Below, in pieces: positions 1-6,888 of a stretch of 28,107 nt of DNA. The notes under the pieces are model-generated. The model searched no databases, was not told the origin of the DNA, and worked only from the letters and a program-made list of their open reading frames with translations. The translations under genes were made by a program, and so were the position numbers. Position 1 is the first letter of the stretch; each line of letters begins with the position of its first letter. The stretch lies in IMG/VR virus record IMGVR_UViG_3300002231_000784, positions 2,120 to 30,226 of that record. One strand, 5' to 3'. The DNA is from a virus.

Positions 1-2
1 CC

Positions 3-368
3 ACAGGAGATTATAAAAATCAATTAACACAGCAATTAAAAGATACTCAAGAATTGGTTGGATCAATGATACTTCTATTTGAAAGATTGAATAAGACTAG
101 GGCAGGTGCTAGTTCAAGTGTAAATGGTATTAATCACGGACAATATAGGGCAAATGGTGGCTCAGTAACTGCAGGACAACCTTATATTGTAGGTGAAAAG
201 CGACCAGAATTATTTGTACCTAGTACAAATGGCACTATAATCCCAAAAGTACCAACAGGAGGTAGTAATGTTAATATCCATATAGATACCATGATAGGTG
301 AGGAATCATTTGCTGAAAAAATGGGGGATATGATAGTGAGGCAATTAGCAGGAAATGTGGCGATATAG
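3..368 (+). CDS. Tail tape measure protein, C-terminal fragment
   Basis: This is the 3' end of a gene that enters from the left edge; the frame is open from base 3, so the first ATG inside is not a start. The last ~110 residues carry a Gly-rich turn followed by GGSVTAGQPYIVGEKRPELF and FVPSTNGTIIPKV. This is the typical C-terminal signature of siphovirus tape measure (tail length) proteins. The family forms the core of the tail, sets its length and is ejected with the DNA. Fifteen bases separate it from the next tail gene, as expected in a tail operon. Only the C terminus is visible, so total size and transmembrane parts cannot be judged. Confidence 0.8.
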   Translation, partial: TGDYKNQLTQQLKDTQELVGSMILLFERLNKTRAGASSSVNGINHGQYRANGGSVTAGQPYIVGEKRPELFVPSTNGTIIPKVPTGGSNVNIHIDTMIGEESFAEKMGDMIVRQLAGNVAI

Positions 369-382
369 AATAATATAAAAAT

Positions 383-2788
383 ATGTTTACTTTTATAAAT
401 GGCACAGACAGGACTTCCAGTGTGGTCAGAAATTCAATTATCATATTGGATGAATTACAAGAAAGAGTAAATTCTGCAAAGTTAAAGGTATTTGATTTTA
501 CACCAACTCAATATCAAGAAATTAGAATATTTGATGGACATGAAATAGATAGTGCTACAGCTAATTCAGTAACTCTTAAAAAAACATATAAGAGTAATCT
601 TGATAATAATTTATTTAGAGTTGGCGACACTGTTTATATTGCTATAAATGAATCAGATGAGGAAAGTGGCACAGTATCTACATTAACAGATGATGGCGGT
701 AATCTTAAAATCACATTTACCGCTAATTTTGGTAACATTCCTGCTCAAGGTGAATTATGTGGTAAATTAAAATTTGCTGGAAATATTATTGATATCAAGG
801 ATAGGAATATATCTAAACTTCCAAATTTGGAATATCAAATTAAATGTTTAGATTATACTCGTGTTTTTGATAAGAAGCTTTTAAATGATACTTATGAAGA
901 TAGGGATGCAAGATATATTGTAAATGATTTTTGTAATGTGACAGTTAATAAGAATCAAATTATTGATGATATGGAGTATGCTAATGCTACTGCTATAAGG
1001 GCTGAGTGGATAGAAAGTGGGGATGGTGATAATCCTAATATTGACACAACTAATTTTAAAGAGGGTGATACAGCGGGGACTTTTCCATGGACTAATTCTG
1101 GTGGTACAGCCACATTTTCTGCAACACCAACAAGTGTAGATATATCTAGCTTTACAGGAATAGCTAGTGGAACTCCAACAAAAGGTGTAATGGCTTTATG
1201 GTATAAGCCTGCAGATAGCACAAAAATAACTTCTTTTGATTTACATATAGGGTCAGATAGCTCTAATTATGCATCAATAACATTTACACCAACAGATAAT
1301 AATTTCGTGTTTGCGCATGGTAATATGAAGGATGCAAGTATTACTGGTACACCCGTTTGGACTGCAGTTGATTATACTGCAATAGTAATAACAGAGACAG
1401 CAAGTAGCAATCTTATAATTGATGGTATTCGTATTTTAGAAGAAGAATTTTTTAGACATTATCCTTATGTAGAAGATTCTGCTGATTTTGATGATTTTAG
1501 GATTCCAAGAATTAAACCCACAGAGGTGCTTCAGAGGCTCTCTGATGAATTAAATTGGTATTGGTATATAGATTATAATAGGAATATTCATTTATTCCCT
1601 AATATAAAGCAGGAAGCCCCATTTGATTTAACTGAAACATCTGATAATTTTAATAATTTACAAATAACAGAAGATGTAAGTAGATTAATTAATAGACAGG
1701 TAGTTAAGGGAGGTGATGAAGTAAGTGAAGATAAATATTCACAGGTAGTTGAAGGAGATAGCATTAAAAGGGAGTGGATATTAAAGAATAAATTTAAAAA
1801 TTTAGAGGTAGAATTTGATAACAATAGCGTTACAGATACTATGGAGGCAGGAACAACAACTACAACAGTAAAGGCAACAGGGCATGGATTGGCTGTTGGG
1901 GATTATATTGTCAATAGAACACGCTCAAATGCAGTTCGTAAAGTTTTAACTTCAGCAGATGCTAATACATTTACAGTTGATGCAGTAACAGCACAAACTA
2001 ATGGTGATACTTTTTCAACTTTTGTTGCTCAGAATGTAGGAGTTGAAGGATTGGATGCAGAGGCAGGGAATGATTATATGTCTAATTTTAATGAAAAATC
2101 AATCAGAAGTGCGGAAGGAGAGGCAACAATATCATCTGGTGAATTTTTAATGTTTAGATATAATGAGGTATTCCCAATACTTGTACAACGTAGTGAAAAT
2201 TTATCAATAGTCAATATGCAGACTATATTAGGATATTCAGATGGGATATTTGATGGTCAGCCTATAGTGGACAGAACTGTTAAAACAATAGCAGAAGCCA
2301 GAAAAGTGGCAGAAGCACAATTAAATAAATATGCAAATGCTGTTATTACAGCAACATTTACCACAAACCAAGAAGGATTAGAGACAGGGCAATTAATTAA
2401 AATTACTGATACTACTTCAAGTGCTAGGAATATTGACCAAGAATTTGTAATACAAAAAATACAGCAATCTCAAATTGAGAATGGGGAGAATTTTTTTAAG
2501 ATAACTGCTAGTAGTTTATTATTCGGAATGATGGAATTTTTACAGCAATTATTAAAAAGCAGACGTAAACTTGATGTTGAGGAAGATGCAAGGATTGATA
2601 ATATAGGAGATGCTTTTGAAATTATTGAAATTGCTGATACAGCAAGTAGTGCAGTTGATGATAATAGGCAAAGTGAAGGGATAGATATAGCTGATGTAAT
2701 AGATGAGGAAACTGTGTTTACCCCACCTTTTAAATGGGAGACTACTGCTGCGAGTGTAACTCGCTGGAGTTTGTTTTCATGGTCTTAA
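383..2788 (+). CDS. Large tail tip / baseplate hub-like protein
   Basis: An 801-residue protein directly after the tape measure gene, the position of distal tail or tail hub (Tal-like) proteins. The N terminus (MFTFINGTDRTSSVV) and the segment at about residues 350-450 (PRIKPTEVLQRLSDELNWYW, then a hub-like DVSRLINRQVVKGG) resemble phage tail hub proteins. Residues ~210-350 look like an inserted beta-sandwich rich in Ser/Thr/Asn that could bind carbohydrate. A second beta-rich insert follows at ~500-550 (ATGHGLAVGDYIVNRT). The start has no Shine-Dalgarno; a TAATAT hexamer lies six bases before the ATG, but no -35 is visible. Function is inferred from position and general look, not from a catalytic motif. 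Confidence 0.65.
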   Translation: MFTFINGTDRTSSVVRNSIIILDELQERVNSAKLKVFDFTPTQYQEIRIFDGHEIDSATANSVTLKKTYKSNLDNNLFRVGDTVYIAINESDEESGTVSTLTDDGGNLKITFTANFGNIPAQGELCGKLKFAGNIIDIKDRNISKLPNLEYQIKCLDYTRVFDKKLLNDTYEDRDARYIVNDFCNVTVNKNQIIDDMEYANATAIRAEWIESGDGDNPNIDTTNFKEGDTAGTFPWTNSGGTATFSATPTSVDISSFTGIASGTPTKGVMALWYKPADSTKITSFDLHIGSDSSNYASITFTPTDNNFVFAHGNMKDASITGTPVWTAVDYTAIVITETASSNLIIDGIRILEEEFFRHYPYVEDSADFDDFRIPRIKPTEVLQRLSDELNWYWYIDYNRNIHLFPNIKQEAPFDLTETSDNFNNLQITEDVSRLINRQVVKGGDEVSEDKYSQVVEGDSIKREWILKNKFKNLEVEFDNNSVTDTMEAGTTTTTVKATGHGLAVGDYIVNRTRSNAVRKVLTSADANTFTVDAVTAQTNGDTFSTFVAQNVGVEGLDAEAGNDYMSNFNEKSIRSAEGEATISSGEFLMFRYNEVFPILVQRSENLSIVNMQTILGYSDGIFDGQPIVDRTVKTIAEARKVAEAQLNKYANAVITATFTTNQEGLETGQLIKITDTTSSARNIDQEFVIQKIQQSQIENGENFFKITASSLLFGMMEFLQQLLKSRRKLDVEEDARIDNIGDAFEIIEIADTASSAVDDNRQSEGIDIADVIDEETVFTPPFKWETTAASVTRWSLFSWS

Positions 2789-2802
2789 TTTTATAATATA
2801 AT
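2774..2802 (+). promoter_or_regulatory. Possible leaderless promoter before the 161-aa tail gene
   Basis: TATAAT at 2797-2802 lies exactly six bases before the ATG at 2809, and TTTTCA at 2774-2779 is 17 bases upstream. This spacing would start the transcript at the A of the ATG. A second overlapping TATAAT is at 2792-2797. The -35 is weak (4 of 6), and the surrounding AT richness makes chance matches easy. Confidence 0.35.
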
Positions 2803-2808
2803 AATAAT

Positions 2809-3294
2809 ATGAATAAACAACAGTCATTAAATTTATGTGGGCATTACCATGTGGAAATACACGATTCAAATACAGGTAAATTAAAGCGTACCTATGATTA
2901 TAAAAATTTAATCCCTACAACTGGGCTTACTGCTTTTGCAGCTCAGATGAGTGGTGATAACTCTACAGATATAGGGGATAACCTTTATATAGCTGTAGGT
3001 AGTGGTACAACAGCCCCTGCGCTTGGGGATTCAACCTTACAAACAGAAGTGGCACGTAAGCTTGCTGGCTCCACATCTTTTTCAGGAGCAGTAGCAAATG
3101 TGGTTGTCTTTTTTGCAGCTACAGAGGCAACAGGAACCCATAGGGAGTTTGGCTTATTCGGGAATGGTAATACAGCCACAGCAAGTGCTGCAGCGGATAG
3201 TGGCACATTATTTTCCAGAGTAGCAGCTAATGTGACAGTATCAGCCAGTGAAACAATCACAATCAGTTTTCAACTTACTTTCGCAAATGATTAA
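2809..3294 (+). CDS. Putative tail fibre / tail tip accessory protein
   Basis: A 161-residue protein in the tail block, rich in Ala, Thr, Ser and Gly. The pattern IAVGSGTTAPALGDSTLQTE followed by repeated beta-strand-like stretches (VSASETITISFQLTF at the end) is like many short phage tail fibre or tip proteins. No transmembrane segment or enzymatic motif is seen. It sits between the hub-like protein and another beta-rich protein, which supports a structural role at the tail tip. The exact role, such as receptor binding or decoration, cannot be read from the sequence. Confidence 0.55.
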   Translation: MNKQQSLNLCGHYHVEIHDSNTGKLKRTYDYKNLIPTTGLTAFAAQMSGDNSTDIGDNLYIAVGSGTTAPALGDSTLQTEVARKLAGSTSFSGAVANVVVFFAATEATGTHREFGLFGNGNTATASAAADSGTLFSRVAANVTVSASETITISFQLTFAND

Positions 3295-3313
3295 TAATTA
3301 ACCTTAATTAGAT

Positions 3314-4168
3314 ATGTCTTTAACAAGTTCAGAAGTATCAGCAGGAGATGATGCAACTGCTGTCCAATATAATAATATAATAAATGATTTAAGATACAGG
3401 GCATTATTACCGCCCAGATTCCTTGTATTCAGTAGTGAAACAGGAGGGGGTTCATCACGATACAATTGTGCAACTTTCTCTGATGATGTTGATTATATTG
3501 TAGAATCTATAGGTTCGGGGAGTACAACTTTTGAGGTACATGACCAAACAGCAGGAGGGGATAATGAGAATAGAGATGTAACTACAGAATGGGCAACTGC
3601 AACAAGTATAATAGGTACTGCAAAAATAGGGGTCTATATATATGTAGGAATGACAGATGCCTCTAATAATACAAGGGTATATAGATATGCTGCGCAGGAT
3701 TTAACTTCATCTACACAGATGACTGTTACTACGTTGGGTACGACCGCAGCCCCTACAAGAATGATAAGTGATGGAACAGCTTTGTATTTTAATAATGATG
3801 GAGGTGATACTGCATCAAGCCTGCATATTTTTGAAAAATTTACAATTTCAGGAACAACATTGACTCAGGCAGGTAAAATAACATGTGGAGCAACTACTGC
3901 GCATTTCAGCAGTGCATCAGCAGATAGGAAAGGTAATTTATATGGTTATAGTAGTTCAGATAATAAAATACGGAGGCATGACTCCAGTGGAACCTTACAG
4001 GCAACTCAAACACTTGCTTTTATTACTACAACAGGAGAGGCACTTGACTCATTCCATGCTTTTGATGGAATACCATATTTTTATACTTATCAGGGCACTA
4101 CTTCTGGCATAGCAGGTTATCATTTTGCACACAAGGTACAATTATTGCCTTCCAATATTTATTCATAA
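3314..4168 (+). CDS. Beta-rich putative tail / receptor-binding protein
   Basis: A 284-residue protein, start at MSLTSSEVSAGDDATAVQYN. This N-terminal motif is seen in phage tail fibre proteins, often before a fibre or propeller domain. The remainder is Thr/Ser/Gly/Asp-rich with regularly spaced motifs such as GVYIYVGMTD, RKGNLYGYSSSD and GIPYFYTYQGTT. These suggest a small beta-propeller or beta-repeat fold. It lies just upstream of the endolysin, a usual place for the last fibre gene. No hydrolase motif is apparent. Receptor binding is an inference from position and composition only. Confidence 0.5.
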   Translation: MSLTSSEVSAGDDATAVQYNNIINDLRYRALLPPRFLVFSSETGGGSSRYNCATFSDDVDYIVESIGSGSTTFEVHDQTAGGDNENRDVTTEWATATSIIGTAKIGVYIYVGMTDASNNTRVYRYAAQDLTSSTQMTVTTLGTTAAPTRMISDGTALYFNNDGGDTASSLHIFEKFTISGTTLTQAGKITCGATTAHFSSASADRKGNLYGYSSSDNKIRRHDSSGTLQATQTLAFITTTGEALDSFHAFDGIPYFYTYQGTTSGIAGYHFAHKVQLLPSNIYS

Positions 4169-4177
4169 AACAATATC

Positions 4178-4753
4178 ATGAACATAGCTTTAATTGCCGG
4201 ACACCACAGGGCATTTTGGTACCATTGGAGAGATACAGGGGCTTTGCCTAGTACAAATGTAAGGCATAGGATTGATTTGAAATATCCAGATGAACCTATT
4301 ATAAATGAGCACCATGAAGCTGAAAAATTAGCTTTGCGAGCTGGATATCAATATGATGGAACTGGGAAAATTCTGATTTGCCCATTTATCTATGATTTAT
4401 ATCAAAAAAAGAAATGGATTGAAAAAAATAATATTGACTGGGTTGTATCAATTCACTTAAATTCCGATAGATATAAAAGTGAACATTCCAATGGATTTGA
4501 AATATGGGTAAATCATGCAGATATTGATTCCCGTATAAATGCTCAAAAAGCGTGTAGAATTGCGTCAGATACTCTTGGAATGGTGAACAGGGGGGTTAAG
4601 TACTCAAGTAAGCTTTACATCCTTCATACGCAAGCACATGAATTATTATTAGAAATGGGGTTTATTAATAATCCTGATGATATGATTAAAATGAGAGAAA
4701 GGGGAGTACAAGCTATAATTGATGTTATGAAGCATATATCTATAAATAGTTGA
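4178..4753 (+). CDS. Endolysin, N-acetylmuramoyl-L-alanine amidase (Amidase_3 type)
   Basis: A 191-residue single-domain zinc amidase that would cleave the bond between N-acetylmuramic acid and L-alanine in peptidoglycan at lysis. Expected ligands are in order: His9 in AGHH, Glu44 in NEHHEAEK, His93 in SIHLNSD, and the catalytic Glu159 in LLLEMGFINNPDD. No signal peptide and no extra wall-binding domain are seen, so export should need a holin. No holin is recognised next to it; the membrane genes near 8676-10255 lie in the opposite operon. It is the last rightward gene before convergence with the leftward operon, only five bases from the stop of the next gene. Confidence 0.88.
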   Translation: MNIALIAGHHRAFWYHWRDTGALPSTNVRHRIDLKYPDEPIINEHHEAEKLALRAGYQYDGTGKILICPFIYDLYQKKKWIEKNNIDWVVSIHLNSDRYKSEHSNGFEIWVNHADIDSRINAQKACRIASDTLGMVNRGVKYSSKLYILHTQAHELLLEMGFINNPDDMIKMRERGVQAIIDVMKHISINS

Positions 4754-4758
4754 TATAG

Positions 4759-4914
4759 TTATATATCCAGTTTAAGTAGTTCATCTATATTTTTCTGCCG
4801 AAATCCATGTGCCAATAGTACAGGTATAATTAAATCCTCTATAACCTCTGGCAAGGCAACAACATCTCTCTCTACTGTCGCTGTTCCATATTCTGATTCA
4901 AGTGTGATTTTCAT
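4759..4914 (-). CDS. Small conserved-looking hypothetical protein (51 aa)
   Basis: A 51-codon gene starting MKITLESEYGTATVERD and ending LLKLDI. Its ATG overlaps the TGA of the upstream gene in an ATGA arrangement (4911-4914), which argues strongly that it is translated by coupling. It is acidic and soluble with a central hydrophobic helix (VIEDLIIPVLLAHGF). Similar short MKI(T/I)LE...EVIEELL proteins occur in many phages as I recall, with unknown function. It is the last gene of the leftward operon. Confidence 0.7.
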   Translation of the reverse strand: MKITLESEYGTATVERDVVALPEVIEDLIIPVLLAHGFRQKNIDELLKLDI

Positions 4915-5267
4915 AATTTTGTAAGCTCATGTTTGCCACTTGAGTATTTGTTAAGTATTAATTCGTATATCCTCCGCATAATACTGGCTATTCTGGTATC
5001 CGTTATTATTTCAGGCATTTCAAGATATCCTTTTACTACTGTTCTGAGATTATTTAATTCCATCTGGCGATATATCTTTAACTGAGTTATCTTTAGGCAG
5101 TCCTCAATCTCTGCTCTGTTATTAAACTCAAGCCCCTCCAGAAGCCAATCTGCAACAACCATTGGTGTCATCTTCTCTCTCATAATCGCATTGTTTAATT
5201 GCTCTCGAACTTCTTTTGAATCCCCATCATATGCTTGCAAAAATCTTTGGAAATAATCAATACTCAT
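4911..5267 (-). CDS. Hypothetical protein (118 aa), helical
   Basis: Starts MSIDYFQRFLQAYDGDSKEV. Predicted to be almost entirely alpha-helical with several amphipathic stretches (LNNAIMREKMTPMVVADWLL; IASIMRRIYELILNKY). No signal peptide, cysteine cluster or catalytic motif is seen. It overlaps the preceding 57-aa gene by 11 bases and the following 51-aa gene by 4, so the three look co-translated. I do not recognise the family. Confidence 0.65.
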   Translation of the reverse strand: MSIDYFQRFLQAYDGDSKEVREQLNNAIMREKMTPMVVADWLLEGLEFNNRAEIEDCLKITQLKIYRQMELNNLRTVVKGYLEMPEIITDTRIASIMRRIYELILNKYSSGKHELTKL

Positions 5268-5430
5268 TTTTAAATTTATGAGTTATCGGGATAATCAGAA
5301 ATTCTTTATTCGTAGCCATTCCCTCTCCATCCATATTCTCAATCCATAATTTACCATCTTCCATTTCACCGATATGATACTCACCTATTTTAATCATGTG
5401 CTTCGGTAATGTATCTATTATTCTTTTCAT
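5257..5430 (-). CDS. Small hypothetical protein (57 aa)
   Basis: A 57-codon frame starting MKRIIDTLPKHMIKIGEYHI, with the start in the context ATTAATTATG typical of this genome. It ends inside the next gene, an 11-base overlap. The middle reads like a small beta domain (IGEMEDGKLWIENMDGEG). No known family is recognised. The supporting evidence is start context, tight overlap and the absence of another candidate gene in this interval. Confidence 0.55.
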   Translation of the reverse strand: MKRIIDTLPKHMIKIGEYHIGEMEDGKLWIENMDGEGMATNKEFLIIPITHKFKNEY

Positions 5431-5460
5431 AATTAATATTGTTTAGGTAATTGATAATAG

Positions 5461-5598
5461 TTAATCTAGTTTAATCATATCTCTGTACTCCATACACCAA
5501 TCATGAGATTGCTTACAATCATTACAAAAATATGTTTCATCTTCACAAAATGGACATTCCCATTTTGCCTCTCGTTTTTCACATACATCACATTTCAT
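5461..5598 (-). CDS. Small zinc-binding (B-box-like) protein (45 aa)
   Basis: A 45-codon gene starting MKCDVCEKREAKWECPFCED. It has cysteine pairs C3/C6, C15/C18 and C25/C28, then H32 and C35. The spacing CxxC...CxxC...CxxC...HxxC is close to a zinc-binding B-box or treble-clef micro-domain. The start is in an AATTATG context with no Shine-Dalgarno. It belongs to a run of three tiny Cys-rich genes. DNA, RNA or protein binding is possible; function unknown. Confidence 0.6.
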   Translation of the reverse strand: MKCDVCEKREAKWECPFCEDETYFCNDCKQSHDWCMEYRDMIKLD

Positions 5599-5600
5599 AA

Positions 5601-5804
5601 TTAAATTTTAGTAAATTGATATACACCATTGACAAATACTTTCCTGAATAAACACAATTTAATTTCTCTACCCACAAAATACTCTGTAAAGGGTATTCTA
5701 AAATAAATTTTCCAATTATTTTTGCACATGTAGCATAAATTATTTGTTAAGCCACTACACTCTTCTCCGCATTTATTGCAATAAGGTGTTCCTATTCCTA
5801 CCAT
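5601..5804 (-). CDS. Small zinc-ribbon protein (67 aa)
   Basis: Starts MVGIGTPYCNKCGEECSGL. Two CxxC pairs (YCNKCGEEC and LCYMCKNN) near residues 9-27 form a likely zinc ribbon, followed by a basic and aromatic C-terminal half (KIYFRIPFTEYFVGREIKL). It is separated from the next gene upstream by the structured element at 5825-5967, so that element would be its 5' leader if read on this strand. Family unknown. Confidence 0.6.
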   Translation of the reverse strand: MVGIGTPYCNKCGEECSGLTNNLCYMCKNNWKIYFRIPFTEYFVGREIKLCLFRKVFVNGVYQFTKI

Positions 5805-5824
5805 AATTTTTAAGTTAATTGATA

Positions 5825-5967
5825 ATAGTTAGTGTTGAGGCAGGGGCTTTCACCTACTCAATGTACATAATGGAGAGAACCAGTGGATAAATGAGAATTT
5901 GTACTTCATTCTCTACCAAAGCTCACATGTGAGATTTTTATTCCTATTCTCCACTCAACACTAACTG
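5825..5967. ncRNA. Candidate structured RNA / regulatory leader
   Basis: This 143-base interval has no convincing gene but has long complementary ends. Bases 5828-5839 pair perfectly with 5954-5965 (12 bp, extendable). Inside, 5871-5876 pairs with 5948-5953, stacked directly on the outer helix. Further in are a 12-base palindrome CTCACATGTGAG and a gagaat...attctc hairpin. On the - strand it would form the leader of the 67-aa gene. On the + strand it contains GCAGGGG...CACCTAC...TCA...TACA, which recurs at 22127-22243. No known riboswitch or ribozyme consensus was recognised. Strand and function are open. Confidence 0.5.
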
Positions 5968-6162
5968 CTACCAATTATTTTTTTTATGGAAAGGATTGCA
6001 TTTTGGCTTATTTTTACACACATGTTTTGTACCCTCATGCTGTGCATGATATGTCGTCTTATAATTATTCTTATCTAACTTCTCACCACAATTATCACAA
6101 TAATATTCTATTTTTTTAATTTTAATTATTCTGGTTTTACCAGTATCTATATATTTCTTCAT
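5968..6162 (-). CDS. Small basic zinc-finger protein (64 aa)
   Basis: Starts MKKYIDTGKTRIIKIKKIEY. It has CDNCGEKL (CxxC) followed by HAQHEGTKHVCKNKPKC, so Cys/His ligands could build a zinc finger. The protein is strongly basic, with ~17 Lys, which fits nucleic acid binding. It sits upstream of the structured element 5825-5967 in the leftward operon. I do not recognise a named family. Confidence 0.6.
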   Translation of the reverse strand: MKKYIDTGKTRIIKIKKIEYYCDNCGEKLDKNNYKTTYHAQHEGTKHVCKNKPKCNPFHKKNNW

Positions 6163-6171
6163 ATTTTATAG

Positions 6172-6312
6172 TTACAATTTCTGATACCTACTTAACATTA
6201 CGAACTCATCCGAGGAAAATTTATTTTGGTTTAAATCCTCTTTAGTCTGGCACTCCTGTAGTAGTTTAACTATATGCGCCTTGGCTTCTATTGCTAATTC
6301 TTTTTTAGTAAC
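6172..6312 (-). pseudogene. Open frame without start, possibly the frameshifted 3' half of the 48-aa gene
   Basis: A 46-codon frame reading TKKELAIEAKAHIVKLLQEC and ending SRYQKL has protein-like amphipathic character but no ATG, GTG or TTG start; a TAG lies just upstream. It begins in the +1 frame exactly where the 48-aa gene ends (its TAA is at 6305-6307, in a CTAAAAAAG context). Either a single-base insertion split one ~92-aa gene, or a +1 frameshift joins the two, or it is a relic. Coding status is uncertain. Confidence 0.35.
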
Positions 6313-6451
6313 CTACCATTCTTATACTTACCAATCTGTCATGCCCCTCTCCTATAACATCGAATATATAATCACGTCTCATCTGGCAGGCACGGATATC
6401 CATGTTGCCCCTTGGGTATAAATGAATTAAGATTGGAGGGCTTTGTTTCAT
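6305..6451 (-). CDS. Small hypothetical protein (48 aa)
   Basis: A 48-codon gene starting MKQSPPILIHLYPRGNMDIR and continuing QMRRDYIFDVIGEGHDRLVS. It has a well-mixed protein-like composition, in contrast to the noise frames around it. The short compact sequence resembles a small beta-rich phage protein of unknown role. It may be the 5' half of a longer gene interrupted at 6305-6312. Confidence 0.5.
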   Translation of the reverse strand: MKQSPPILIHLYPRGNMDIRACQMRRDYIFDVIGEGHDRLVSIRMVGY

Positions 6452-6458
6452 GTATATA

Positions 6459-6713
6459 TTATATCATGTTTTTTAAATACTTTATAAACTCCCTTTCTGG
6501 CATATCTTTTTTTAAGTAGTTGCAGCTTACACAACTACAAGCATAATTAGATATATGATTTCTACCACCATGTGCTTTTGGGATTCTGTGTTCTTTAGTG
6601 GCAAGCTCTAAGGGTATTGTCTTTTTACAATAAAAACATTCTTTATTGTTCTTCTCCCAAAGAATCTGTACTATTGGTTTCGCCTTTATTTTCATTGAGA
6701 AACGTCTCGGCAT
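6459..6713 (-). CDS. HNH endonuclease
   Basis: An 84-residue nuclease with a complete compact HNH finger: CFYCKKTI (first zinc CxxC), then TKEHRIPKAHGGRNHISNY with the catalytic His in the EHRIP position, Asn in GRNHISN, and CSCVSC (second CxxC). Such free-standing HNH proteins nick or cut DNA and are common in phages as mobile genes or packaging helpers. It overlaps the 63-aa gene upstream by 71 bases if it starts at the first ATG; an alternative start at MKIKAKPIV (6695) shortens the overlap. It differs in family from the nucleases at 16065-16592 and 17850-18347. Confidence 0.8.
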   Translation of the reverse strand: MPRRFSMKIKAKPIVQILWEKNNKECFYCKKTIPLELATKEHRIPKAHGGRNHISNYACSCVSCNYLKKDMPEREFIKYLKNMI

Positions 6714-6834
6714 TTTCTTTTAACCAGTTAAGTAATTTAGGTGAAAGCCACACTTTAGATTTTCCACATTTTACAAGTATGCAACTATCATCTACTTTTA
6801 CTGTGTAATCTTCGTTGTGTATTGGTTTAAACAT
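6643..6834 (-). CDS. Hypothetical protein (63 aa)
   Basis: Starts MFKPIHNEDYTVKVDDSCIL with an AAATTATG start context. The sequence WLSPKLLNWLKENAETFLNE suggests a small N-terminal beta part and a C-terminal helix. The last ~24 codons overlap the HNH gene in another frame. The overlapping + strand frame at 6617-6808 is a shadow. Function unknown. Confidence 0.5.
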   Translation of the reverse strand: MFKPIHNEDYTVKVDDSCILVKCGKSKVWLSPKLLNWLKENAETFLNENKGETNSTDSLGEEQ

Positions 6835-6867
6835 AATTTAAGTGTTATGTATTAATTTTTTATACAA

Positions 6868-6888
6868 ATGTATAAGAATCTTATACAT
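6868..6888. repeat. Perfect inverted repeat after the Cys-triplet gene
   Basis: ATGTATAAGA and TCTTATACAT form a 10-bp palindrome around one central base, starting at the base next to the stop codon (6889-6891) of the upstream gene. The overlapping TATACAAATGTATA at 6861-6874 gives an alternative fold. On the - strand it is followed by A/T-rich sequence without a strong U-tract. On the + strand a T run follows. It could be a weak terminator, an RNA end-stabiliser or an operator. Confidence 0.4.

Noticed and set aside
4754-4760. Strong bidirectional terminator between the converging operons
   Set aside because: Only AT-rich sequence is present between the stops; no GC-rich hairpin with a T-run was found.
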